Of a stretch of 64,000 nt of DNA, positions 21,791 to 33,237 are shown piece after piece. Both the position numbers and the translations under genes were made by a program. The DNA lies in the NCBI GenBank assembly GCA_028015245.1, contig CM051387.1, forward strand, positions 10,839,090 through 10,903,089. The letters run 5' to 3'. The first letter of the stretch is position 1. Every line of letters starts with the position of its first letter. The notes beneath the pieces were generated by a model. The model saw nothing but the letters and a program-made list of their open reading frames with translations. It did no database searches and had not been told where the DNA came from. The DNA comes from Cardamine occulta (Eukaryota > Streptophyta > Magnoliopsida > Brassicales > Brassicaceae).

Positions 21791-22045
21791 ACCATCGACA
21801 CGTAATGTTCTTCTCCTTTCTATTCTGAATCTCAAGTATTGTTGACATAGAGGAGCAGCGATTATATCTTTTTCTGAGTTTTGAGAAACTTCTCTCACAG
21901 GCATTTCGTCGAACAGATAGAATGCTTCCACGAAACTATTCTTCTTGCAAATGAAGTATCGGTTTCTATATAAACGTTTCAAAGGTAGAAACTTTTCACA
22001 TACCCACAACCCATAAAACTCAAAATCCAGACCAGAAAGGCTCAA
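21776..22045 (-). pseudogene. Fragment with a PPR-like motif upstream of the paralogue
   Basis: An 89-codon minus-strand frame that ends one base out of phase with the truncated paralogue. Its middle, SFVEAFYLFDEMPVREVSQ, looks like a pentatricopeptide repeat helix (A-x-x-LFDEMPVRDV type), but only one repeat is visible. Related sequence (NLFDEMPVRD) occurs at 20545-20610. This may be a captured gene fragment or chance; confidence is low. Confidence 0.3.
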
Positions 22046-22243
22046 TATTATAACAAGTAATGAATCAGTCTATCAGAGATAATTTTACCGAAAGGTCTTT
22101 AACTTAATCTGTTTCATACTAAAACCAAAACTCATGTTTGTTCACTCCAGACACAAACAGTAAACAAAATCGTCTTATAACAAAAGGGAAATGCAACAAA
22201 ACAGAAACAACTAAAATATCCCAAGTGGCTCAACTTAGTATCT

Positions 22244-22992
22244 TCACTCGTCTTCTTGGCTACGGAGCCTAGCAAGCTTGTTGGAAACAACAATGTCTAG
22301 CTGAGAAGCTCTCTCAACAATAGCCTTCCTCTTCCTGGTAGAGACGTTGTGAGCGATCTCTGCACAGTAAGTCCTGTTGTGCATCATCAATAGCTCGAGC
22401 TCACTTGTGTTGTGAACAACGAACTTCTTGAATCCATTAGGAAGGTAGTGACGAGTCTTCTTGTCAGATCCGTAACCAACATTTGGCATCAAAGTGACAC
22501 CTTTGAACTTTCTTCGGACTCTTGAATCAATACCCTTTGGCCTCCTCCAGCTTTCCTGAGAGTTCACATTAAATGTGAGACATAAAAAAACCAAATCAAC
22601 CCAAAAACATATCAAGAAACCTCAGATTCTCCAAAACACAACAGTTGTTTATAAGAGGCTCAAGCTCAATCTATTTCAAGAAAACAGTGAATGTTGTTTC
22701 TGAGAGTACTTAAGCTAACTGAAACTATCATTTTCATGTAAAATCTTCATACATAGAGATTGAAATCAGAGGCAAATTGATTATCATATCAATCTATCAC
22801 TAAGTTTAAAACTTCAGAGATCTATCTACTAAAAACCCTAAAAAGAAAAGAGAAATATATAAATCAAGTGAAATTGACTAATTGAGTGAGAAAGGTGATT
22901 ACCTTAACGGTGATTCTACGGTCGCTCTGGGGTCTGATGAACTTGGCAGACCTCTTCTTCACGACCTTCTTGGTAAGCAACGGGATCGCCAT
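22244..22992 (-). CDS. RPL32A: 60S ribosomal protein L32 (eL32)
   Basis: Structural protein of the large cytosolic ribosomal subunit. Two exons, 22992-22903 and 22555-22244, join in frame to give 133 residues, the usual length of plant eL32. The N-terminus MAIPLLTKKVVKKRSAKFIR and the core RRPKGIDSRVRRKFKG and GSDKKTRHYLPNGFKKF are diagnostic. The single 347-bp intron carries a telo-box (AAACCCTA, 22833-22840), and TGGGCY/GGCCCA elements lie about 100 bp upstream, the usual pairing for plant ribosomal protein genes. The name A comes from synteny with At4g18100. Confidence 0.96.
22833..22840 (+). promoter_or_regulatory. Telo-box in RPL32A intron
   Basis: AAACCCTA in the first intron. Telo-boxes are established partners of site II elements in genes expressed in dividing cells. 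Confidence 0.5.
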
Positions 22993-23095
22993 TTTTGCTC
23001 CTTCCAAAGATCTGTCAAAGCGAGCGACTAGGTTAAACTGAAAAATAACCTAAATTTTATTTTATAGGGCAAACTCTAGGTATTTTAACAAATTT

Positions 23096-23130
23096 ATTGG
23101 GCTGGCCCAACATAATTTATTTTCGGGCCT
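23096..23130 (-). promoter_or_regulatory. Site II (TGGGCY) cluster of RPL32A
   Basis: TGGGCTGGCCCAA at 23099-23111 combines a TGGGCT and a TGGCCCA, and GGGCCTT follows near 23126. It lies about 105-135 bp upstream of the RPL32A start codon, where TCP-bound site II elements normally drive ribosomal protein genes. Confidence 0.6.
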
Positions 23131-24479
23131 TTTTAAAACTTGAATTTGTATGCCTTTTTTTTAAAAAATACCCCTTCAAAACGAGTTTACAGAAGTATTC
23201 AAAACAATTAAAATACAGAAACGTCTATTACAATTTTCTTCTTCGTAATCGACATAAGTCGGATGTCAATCAAAAGTATGGAACTTTTTTTTACATAAAT
23301 GTTATATGTGGTTTACATGAATATTGCTTACATAAATTTTTAATTTGTGCAAGGATTTCTATAAGTAATTTTCAATGGTAAAATACGAATTTACTAGCTG
23401 AGAATTTAGAAATCTAGGTATTGAAAGTGATTTATTTTTTCTGTTTAACCTCCAAAGGGAACTGTTTGGTTGACTAATTATCAAATAAACAAAATTAAAT
23501 AGATATGATATATTGTCGGATTCTAAAATTAAATTGATTGGAGGAACAAAAGAGAAGAAAAAAGAGTGAAATTTCGTCCCACTTGGTCCTTTGTGACTCT
23601 CAATCATTCGCCGTTCCTCCGCTTATTACTCTCTCTCCCTCCATCCAATTAAGATTCCCTTTTAATGCTTTAAATAAATGAAAAATCTAAAAATCACGAA
23701 TATAAATTTGTATATTTTCTGTGTCTTATATAAATACATATATACAGAGAAAATAGGGAGAGAGAAGGGTTTCTCTATTCGTGTGAGAAACATACAAAAC
23801 AAATTCTGCAAGTAAGTTTTGTTTATCCTCTGCCAAAGTTTCCAAATTTTTAAAAAGTTTCGATTTTTAAACTAGTTAGTTATTTTTATTCCTTTCGGCT
23901 CTCGCGTCAATGAGTTTGTTAGTGATTGTGCTAAAAAAAACTAATGGGTGAAAGTATTATAAAGTTGGTTTCTTTTAATCTAAAACTGTTGAGATGATCA
24001 GTGATTCAGTGTTAAGCTTCTTCGAGATTGAAATTAGGGTTCTTATTATGTTTTCTAAGTTGCTTTTTCTGCACTATAGTTGCTTGTGATTGTTCTGTTC
24101 AATTTCTCTGAATTAGCTTGTAGCTGCACCGAGTATTATAGGTCTTGATAGTAACTGTTCTCTGATGATGATGATGATAATTTATCCCAATTAGATTTTG
24201 ATTAGGTTTTAGTATCAAAGTTAGGGTTTATAGATATTGAATCATTGGGGACTAGTTGAAATCATTAGTTATTGCTAATGGAGTTTTTTTATCCTCTGTT
24301 ATTGAAAATTGTATCCCACTTGGCAAAGAAAATGGTATTTGCATTGAATATTTCTATGCTCAATTGAAGTCGTCTTTTAATCATTTGCCTCCATCAGGGC
24401 TTAATAAAAATCCCCTTTTTCGTCGTTGTTGCGTAGAAGCAGAACTAATCCAAGTGCAGTCTCAGTTGATATTTTAGCA
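23131..24479 (+). promoter_or_regulatory. Promoter and leader of MEI2-like 3
   Basis: Non-coding DNA between the divergent RPL32A and ML3. A likely leader exon ends at CTGCAA before GTAAGTTTTG (23812), with a leader intron that could end at CAAGTGCAG (about 24462). The intron is T-rich and contains short open frames that are not credible genes. Confidence 0.45.
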
Positions 24480-27400
24480 ATGAATATCCCAAATGGAACT
24501 TTCTCAAGATCTGATCGTTTCTATTCTTCAAGTGATGCCTCCCTCTTTTCAAGCTCTCTACCTGTTCTTCCACACCAAAACTGTATGTACTGAAAACTGT
24601 ATTTCAAGTAACATGTATAGCCTTTATAGCATCATACACTGGATTATGTTATAATCTTTAACTTTTGCAGTCAACCCTCGCGAGAGCTACTATCAGTCTG
24701 TTGATGATATTGCTTCCGGCTTAAACCATTTCAATGGAGGCATTGGTAACATGCTCGATGATTGTGACTCGCATCCACTCGGAAGCATGCTTCCTGATGA
24801 TGAGGAGCAGCTTTTGTCTGGTCTAATGGATGATTTAAACTTAACTGCATTGCCAGCTACATTGGATGACTTGGAAGATTACGATTTATTTGGTAGCGGA
24901 GGAGGTCTTGAATTGGAGACTGACCCACATGACAGTCTAAACAAGGGCTTCCCAAGGATGGGTTTTGCTGAGTCTAACGTTGACAATGGTATGCCTCAAA
25001 ACATTTTCCAAAATGGAGTGGGATCTATTGCTGGTGAACATCCTTATGGTGAACATCCTTCAAGGACTCTGTTTGTTCGGAATATTAACAGTAACATTGA
25101 CGATTCTGAATTGCGAACTCTCTTTGAGGTAAATTCTCTTTTGTATTCCATGAATCTAATGTTTATGTGGTGAAAGATTGGATCTTTATGGTTGTTTTCC
25201 TATTCTTGGCAGCACTTTGGAGATATCCGAACTCTGTATACAGCATGCAAGCACAGGGGATTTGTAATGATATCTTATTACGATATCCGTGCTTCTAGAG
25301 CAGCTATGCGAACGTTACAAAGCAAGCTGCTTAAACGGAGGAAACTTGACATACATTTCTCAATCCCCAAGGTTTCATATTATTGAATCTTCTTATCATG
25401 CATATATTATTCTTGCATTCTCTTTTTAACTATAAGAGTTTACATTTTATAGGATAATCCATCGGAGAAAGATGTTAATCAAGGAACTCTTGTGGTTTTC
25501 AACTTGGCTCCATCAGTTTCCAACAGAGACCTCGAAAATATATTCGGTGCTTATGGCGAGATCAAGGAGGTGATGCATTTTTTCGTTGTTTCTTTCTTTT
25601 TGTTGAGGTTTAACTTTCTCTCAAGACCTGCATAATGGTTAACGTTTGTGTAAGTTATTTGTTCTGACAAAGCAGATACGGGAAACACCAAATAAGAGGC
25701 ATCACAAATTTGTTGAATTTTTTGACGTTAGATCAGCTGATGCAGCTCTAAAAGCTTTGAACAGGACTGAAATTGCTGGGAAACGTATAAAGCTTGAACA
25801 TAGTCGTCCTGGTGGTGCTCGTCGAAAGTGAGTTTACTGATACTGACAATATTGACTGTGAAGAAACTGTGGACTAATTTTCTGTTTTACTTTTCTTTTC
25901 AGCATGATGCTGCAAATGAATCCGGAATTGGAGCAAGATGATTCCCGCAGCTACCTGAATCATATCGAGTCGCCTTTAGCTAGCTCTCCTGCAGGGAACT
26001 ACTGGTATAACAGCCCTATTGATAATCTTCCACAAAGTTTCAGTAAGCCTCCAATATTTGGAAACTTGAGTCCAACCAAAAACATCTGTTACCAAGAATT
26101 TTCTTCAATTCTGCATCCTCGAGGAGCAAACCCGACGAAGCCTGTTTCGGTGAACAATGACCATGGAAGAAGGATTAGCCACTTGGATCACCTGTTTTCA
26201 AGTAGCAGCTATAATAATGCAATCCACAAAGCTTCTGCCTTTCAGCAACCGCAGTCGTTTGGATCTGTTTCCTCATTTGGTTCTTTGAACTCACACCCGA
26301 GTCACGTGGAAACATTATCTGGATCAGAATTTCTATGGGGAAGCCCTAGTTCTTCAGTCTGGCCTGTGAAACCATTCTCTTCTAATGAAAAAAATCACTG
26401 GTTTCCTTACTCGGCTCAGAACGGGCCCCTCCACCAGCACCATCATGTCAGATCTGCGCCATCTGGATTCTTTCCGAGGTCCACTGAAACTTCATCAATG
26501 GGTTCAGTGGCTTTCCGAGGAGCAATTGGTAATATGAATGCTCCAAGAAACTTGCGTGAAATTGGCTCTCCAAGTTTCAAAATGCTGTCTTCTCCTAGAC
26601 GTAGTCAATTGTTTACAGGCAAGGACTCTTACCCATGGCCTGCTGCTACAATGCCTTCCATTGAAGACCCATTGGAGGATGGAAGGAGCCAACAGTTTGA
26701 TGGTAACATTAACCAAATCGACAGGAAGAATCAGTTTCAGCTTGACTTGAGTAAGATTATGAGCGGTGAAGATTCACGGACAACCTTGATGATAAAAAAC
26801 ATCCCTAATAAGTAAGAGTTCTTCTTTGGTTTTACTATCGCCCGGTTAGTTTCCCGTTGTGGGATGGGATCTGAAAGAACTGATATCTTTCCTTGTTCTC
26901 AGGTATTCCCGGAACATGCTGTTAGCTGCAATCGACGAGAAAAACAGCGGAACTTACGATTTTCTATATTTGCCTATTGATTTCAAGGTAAAGACCACTT
27001 AGGTTGCATGTTGAATCTCTGACATCACGTGATCATAATTCTATAATGTTCTCTCTCTTTTTGTTTCTTGTGTGCAGAACAAATGCAATGTGGGTTATGC
27101 ATTTATCAATATGGTGTCTCCTAAATTCATCATTGCATTGTACGAGGTACGAAACCTGTTTAAGTCTTTAGAGTTGTTTCTGAGAAGTTGAAAATTTTGG
27201 GGATGAACTTATACCTCTAATCTGTTTTATAGGCTTTTAATGGAAAAAAATGGGATAAGTTCAACAGTGAGAAAGTTGCTTCCTTGGCTTATGCACGGAT
27301 CCAAGGTAAAACCGCGCTTATTGTTCACTTCCAGAACTCAAGCTTGATGAACGAAGATAGGAGATGCCAACCTATTCTCTTTGATGGGTCAGAATCTAGT

Positions 27401-27593
27401 TATCCGGTAAACATTCTCTTACAACAAATACATGATCTTGAAATTATCACTTATATCTTCTGTGTGTTAGCTGATTAATTAGTTGACTTATACATCTATA
27501 TCTGACTAGATCATTTTGGAGCATTCACAGCTTGAGGCATCCAATTCAACAGTTGATCATCCTCTGACCAGCGAGAGCACACATCGAAGCTGA
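24480..27593 (+). CDS. ML3: MEI2-like RNA-binding protein 3
   Basis: Mei2-like RNA-binding protein of the plant AML family, involved in meiosis and vegetative development in A. thaliana. Ten exons join in frame: 24480-24582, 24671-25128, 25213-25371, 25453-25569, 25676-25827, 25903-26811, 26903-26987, 27078-27146, 27233-27406 and 27510-27593, giving about 769 residues. RRM1 starts near residue 165 (RTLFVRNINSNIDDSELRTL) and RRM2 near 250 (GTLVVFNLAPSVSNRDL). The C-terminal Mei2-type RRM3 spans about 622-740 (TTLMIKNIPNKYS, then GYAFINM), the hallmark of the family. A long Ser/Pro/Asn-rich middle is probably disordered. The start MNIPNGTFSRSD is the first ATG of the final leader exon. Matches At4g18120 by position. 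Confidence 0.92.
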
Positions 27594-28003
27594 CAGTCAA
27601 GTGAATCCTATTATTTGCCTCTGGTTTAAGACGTAAATATTAGTTTTTAGGATGAGATGATGATGATAATGATAATGAACAAATAGTCAAACTACTGCAT
27701 AGCAGCTTTAGAAACATTTCTGCTTTTCTCAGGTCAAGATTGGCTTTTTTCGGGTTAACTTTATAGTTGGGTTTTGGGAATTGAAGTAGAGTCCTTCTGG
27801 ATTTTTGGTTTCAGGAATCATAAAGGATTCTCTGATCTAGACATGTAAATTGATGTGTTTTTGTTTTACTTAGTCAGCTGAATCATCTCTCCAAAATGTG
27901 TATTGATACTTAAGATACGTCTTATTGGTAATAAATAACCAAAACTTTGCGTTTGATTGATACAGTTGGTTATATTCAGCCATTCAGGCCCTAAGTTTAG
28001 GCT
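27594..28003. other. Convergent 3' region ML3 / PHYE
   Basis: This 410-bp gap separates two convergent stop codons and holds both trailers. A GATGATGATGATAATGATAATG run lies near 27655-27677. I see no gene. Confidence 0.55.
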
Positions 28004-31000
28004 TCAACCAGTCTCTGTTCCTCTGGTCTCAACACGCAACATTGTCTTGACTTGAAGATCCACCAGAAAGAAACATCGTTCGTCTTCGCGGACATAACTT
28101 ACACGACCATTCATCTGCTCCAGCAGTTTCCGTGAAAGTTTTAGTCCTAAACCATCAGGTGTGACCCAACCATCTCGAGTATCAAACATATCACTTAGCA
28201 TCTCTGAAGGAAGTCCTTTCCCTGGATGTATCATCCTATCATAAAACAACGTCGAGAGTTAAGTTATAACACTCAAAATCTGCAAAACGGCTTACATTGT
28301 TTAGTTTGAAACACTCAGAATCTGCAAAACACAGTCTGTAGAAAATGTTGGTTGCATTCTTCAGATGTTTTACCTGAACTGTAGATGGATATAGTGACCA
28401 TTGTCGCGTGCAAGCTCGTGGCCTGGTGAGATCTTGATTCCCACCCAACTATCTGGAAATGGGGCATGGTTCACAATGTTGCGCAGAAGGTCAGCAAGAA
28501 TGAGCTGAAGCTTTTCTCTGTCACCATAGAGAGGCAGAGTTTTGATCTCCTCGGCGACTTCAACTCTGAGTTGTGAGTTCCTCTCTTTCAGCATGATCAT
28601 CACTTGGCTAATGATTATGTCCAAAATGTTTTCAAGTTGAAACTCCTCTGTTTCCAATTGTAAGTTGCTGATATCATTTAAAAAAAGAAAATTTCTAATT
28701 TTCAGATTCAAAATGTAAGAACAGTAGTAGATGAAGATTCAAAATGTTATGCTTTAGTTTACCCTTCCTCAATGCTTTTTAAGTCCGTGCCTTCGATTAT
28801 TGTCGTGATCTGCTTCTCGCAAGCATCGCTAGTCTGAAGGAACTGCCTTTGGCTCTCTGAAATCTCTGAGGATTCAAGAAGCTTATGCGCAAATCGGATA
28901 CCGCTGAGAGGATTCTTGATTTCTTGCCTTATGTAAGTTAACTCGTTGAGGCTTTGAGCGCTCTCTTTCAGTTCTGGACAGCTCAAACCCGAATCTCTAC
29001 TGATAATCTGCAAGAAGAAGAAACATCCTATAACTTTACCTTCAGCATCTCTACTCTTGTTCGCGGTTAAGGATGCTTCTATGTACTTCCCTTCTTTATT
29101 AAAGAACCCAACCAGTGAACTCTCTGAAATATTATGACCAGCAATTCCTTGGTACAGAGAGATCAAGAACTTTGTGAGCGAATCTTGGCATTTCACTTTA
29201 CATAAAACTCCAAAGACTTCACCAGGTAACATTTTCCCAATCACCTCGTGTTTTGACCATCCGGTAAGCTTTTCCATGGCTGCGTTCCACTCTGAACAAC
29301 AAGCATGCTCATCTGAGGCGAATATCGGTGGAATCAACGGATTTAAGCTTTGAACAATAGTCTTGTAATCTCCTTGCAATCTAACGAATCTATCTGTTAT
29401 TTCTTTCTCACTAGTGATGTCTTGACCAACGAAGCAGACACCAATGATTTTTTCTGTATAATCCCGACTCGTGCAGGAGTTAACGAGTATACACACATCA
29501 GAAGAATAATCAGGATGATTGTTGTCACCAAACTTTCTAAGTTTTAGCATTACGTTTTTCTCCTCATCACCTAAATAACACAACACAAACCGATGTTTTT
29601 GTTAATCGATAAAGCTCATTCGAAGAGTATAACATGAAACTTGTATCCAGAAAATCTTCTTTTTTTATAACCTTGTAGGGCTTTGCACATGAGACTTTCA
29701 AGAGCTGCTCGTGATTCCTCTTGAACAATCTCATTGGCAAGTGACTTCCCCATGGCTTCACTAGCTTGCAATCCTGTAATTTTAGCTGTTTTCTTGTTCC
29801 AACCATTGATACAACCAAAAGAATCAACCCCAAAGATAGGCGCAGTTGCGGTTTCAATCACCCTAACCATTTCACACACAAAAGAAGTAAGGTCATTAGC
29901 ATCTCTTGCCACAACATTACCAGACAATACGGGCCTAGTGCTGGTAAATGACTCGCGCATTATAAGCCTCAGGGAATGAATAGCATCAATTTCAGAGATT
30001 TCCCACGGTAAGCTCCTGCTCTTTGCAACTTCAAGAAACGCTTTGAATGATGACCTCGGGTGCATTCTTCCAGCATCATCTTTATTCTTAGGATGATGTT
30101 TAGCTCCTCCCCATTTGATTGCACTTGCAGTATTGGACCTGAACCAAAGTAAGTAATCTTTTGAAGAAATTCCCGCAGCAGCCACACCACAAACCGCATC
30201 TCCAAGTGAGATGGCACCAGGGTATCCCGCATCCACCAAACTATCAGTTGTTAAACCTGTCGAATCATCACCGTGATTCTCCACCAGCCAATTCACCAAG
30301 TCTTTAACTTGTGACTCACTAGGAGTAACACCAACCAGCCAACACTTCCCCTTGTAATATAACGCAGCTCCATCACATTTCACAAGGTCCATAATACCCG
30401 GAGATTGTGTCACAATAGCAGAGACAGTATCACGAAGAAGCATATCGCACAGCAAGGTCTGTGTCCGCATAGCCTTCTTCTCAGCTAAGTGTGATGCTAA
30501 CTGAAGCTCCATTTGTAGCTGAAGTCCAAATGCTTGCATCAGAAACTCACAAGCATAGCGTAATGGAAATGGAACGTATCTAGGAGAACAATGATGACCT
30601 ACGACTAATCCCCAAAGCTTGCTAGAATCTTTGCCTTTTACCACAATTGCGAGTACAAGAGAAGCTATAGAGCCCATATTCGCCATATACTGAGTGTGGC
30701 AGCTATGAGGAGCTCTTAGAGTAGAATTAACTAAACAAAGTGGTCTCTTGAGTTCCTCACTCTGAACAACCTTAACCGGAGTTGCATTGCAATCACAAAT
30801 CAGTCTGACACGGTTCTGTTTGAACAAAAACCTAGCAGCCTGAGGAATATCTGTTGCAGGGTAATGTAAACCCAAATAAGGCTCCAAATCAGATCTTCTA
30901 ATCTCAGAAACAACTTCACCATGATCATCTTCATGAAACTGATAGACCATAACACGGTCATAACCGGTAAGTCTCTGAACATCTTCCACAACAGTATCAC

Positions 31001-31676
31001 ACAAAGCACCAATATCTCCTCCAGGAAGTGACTGGAGCCTAGAAATGGCTCTAACAGCGAGTTTCTGAGACTGAACAGCACCTGCAAGCGTCAAAGCCGG
31101 GTCACCAGATTTAGCAGGCTCCAAATCAATCACAATCCCTGCATCAATTCTGTGAAGTACAGCATAAAAAGGCTTCTGGGTCATCCTAGAATGAACCAAA
31201 ACCGGATTCAACAACGAAATCTCAGTAAAGGAAGCAGCTTTAGACAAAGAAACTCCAGAAGAAGGGGAAAAAAGCGTCCTTGAATCAATTCCAATCAAAC
31301 CCTTGACGTTATTAAGCTCACCACAATGAGAACTCGAAGCAAGAGACAACAAACCAAGAAACTCAATACAATTCTCACTAACACCAAGTATCCTAAAGCT
31401 AGGTTCTTCCACAGCAATCAAACAACCAAAAGGCTGAACAAGACCACCTCTTTGGATATTAGTTAAATAAGCAGTGATGTGTTCATCAGGAACGTGTTTG
31501 TGAGGTGAAATCACGGATTTTGAGTAGTTAAATGACTTGCCAGAGTAAATAGATTGATCGAAATCAGCAAAGAGACCAGCGTCGACAGAGTATTGAGCAG
31601 TATTGGATTTTTGAGGCTTTGAATCTCCAAGTGGTTTCATGTTGCTTGCAGCTGATGAAGAGCTCTCGAATCCCAT
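28004..31676 (-). CDS. PHYE: Phytochrome E
   Basis: Red/far-red photoreceptor that acts in the cytosol and nucleus with phyB and phyD in shade and germination responses. Four exons, 31676-29672, 29570-28763, 28667-28374 and 28235-28004, join in frame to 1,112 residues, the length I recall for A. thaliana PHYE. The order is N-terminal extension, PAS, GAF, PHY, two PAS repeats and a histidine-kinase-related output domain. The bilin-binding Cys is in RAPHSCHTQYM, near residue 326 (codon at 30699-30701). DIPQAARFLF and PRYVPFPLRYA are typical GAF/PHY landmarks. The kinase-like end keeps PDGLGLKLSRKL but lacks a normal phospho-acceptor His, as in other plant phytochromes. Compared with my memory of A. 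thaliana, the N-terminus has a small extra LGDSKP segment. Confidence 0.97.
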
Positions 31677-31903
31677 AGTTGAAGGTAAGTGTGGGGTGAG
31701 TGAGTTTCGATCAGAAGAAGAAGAAGAAGAAGAAGCTGATTCTGTATCATTTGCAAGACAATAAAAAAGGAAACTTTCTTTTTTTTATCTTTGATTTTTG
31801 GGATTCGTTTTTTTTTTTTAACTATCAGATTCTTATTTTCACGTTTTGTTTTTCTTTCTTCAATGCGTTTTTCTAACTCTCTGCTTGTTGCATTCTCTCC
31901 CAC
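31637..31903 (-). other. Upstream open frame overlapping the PHYE start
   Basis: An 88-codon minus-strand frame begins at 31903 and ends at 31637, crossing the PHYE ATG at 31676 in another frame. It is Lys/Arg-rich, then has a Leu run encoded by the GAA/CTT repeat. If the PHYE transcript starts upstream of 31903 this would be an overlapping upstream ORF. The start of transcription is not visible, so its relevance is unproven. Confidence 0.25.
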
Positions 31904-33237
31904 ACGTACAAATTGTCAGGTGGTCACCAATTAAACTTTTTTTTTTCTTCTTTTTTGGCCTTTTTGAAAATCTTTTCTTTGTAAATAAAGTTCCATGGAA
32001 TTTTTTTGTTGATGAAGAACTCTGTCGATAAAAAGAGAGAAGATGTGTTCGGTTTCATTCGGTTTACCTTTTAAATACACTAAAATGGTGACGTTTTAAT
32101 GTTCTTTTGGTATCATTTGAACTACTTTTTCTACTATGTTTTAAGACATGTAATTTGCCAAATTTAGGCTTTTCAAATCTTTTGTCTAATATGTAAATTT
32201 CAACGAAAACAACTAATCTGTTTATTCAACTATTACGGCAAGAAAAAATTCTCAATCTGTAGAACTAATGGCTAATGCCTTATCAAAATTTAATGAGTCC
32301 CTCAAGATTTCAAATATGTCAAAATAACTTATTTTGTGCCAAATTTGAAAATGTTGTTTCAAGAGTTATTTAATGCAATCTGCAAAGCATCTAAATGATT
32401 GATGTAAGAAACCAATGATCTTTTGTGTTTCATGCGAAACTACGTGAGGAAACATGATTCTGACTGGTTTATTAACAACAAAATGTTACCAAATGTTCCA
32501 GAAAACAAGTTCCAGTGTAAAGGTTACATATTGACTTTTTCGTGAGGGAGCTGATAAGAAACGACAGAACAAAACAAAAAAAACACTGGACGAGAGTACA
32601 TGTTAACATATAGACAAAGAACATTGACGTATAAACTAAGGTCATTTCCATAAGGACTTGTTGGATGATCTCTGGACATAAAGGACCATGCAAGCAGAAT
32701 CATGAAACTTTTAAAGAGAATTATAGATTAAATAGCTTATCATAAAACCACCAGAACCGCTCTCCCGATGATGATGATAACGATATTCCCCCTTTCTGAA
32801 AGACCACATAAGCTACAAATTCGACATTTCACAAACAGAAGGTTCGAGATTGAACTTCTCTTGATTTCTATTAGTGTCAATGTAGAAGCACAAAGATCTA
32901 ATCAATAGTATGGATTTATCAGAAGGAGATAAAACGGCAGTTGTTAACCTCCAAAATTGATTTTTCACTCAATAACAATTCACTTTTATACATTCAGTAT
33001 CTCAGCTTCACAAACTGTACATTAAGAACAAACTGTTAAGATTCCAATGATCTACTATCATGGCTTAGACAAGCAAGAAACATCACCAAGATTTTATTCT
33101 ATGGTTCACTAACTATATAGCAACTTAGAAGTCTGGAAGAACTAAACTTAAGTCTATGACTAAATCTGTATAAGAAATCCAGAATTTGCAATCAAGGTAT
33201 ATAGATGAAAGAAGAGGAAGAGATTTCTTATTCTTTG
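31677..33237. promoter_or_regulatory. PHYE upstream region and SSP4b 3' flank
   Basis: This 1.56-kb region upstream of PHYE also contains the 3' trailer of SSP4b. A GAAGAAGAAGAAGAAGAAG run at 31710-31732 sits in the PHYE leader. The remainder is AT-rich with no credible gene. Confidence 0.5.

Noticed and set aside
31846..32031. Plus-strand 61-codon frame upstream of PHYE
   Set aside because: Phe/Leu-rich translation of a T-rich promoter region, with no conserved feature.
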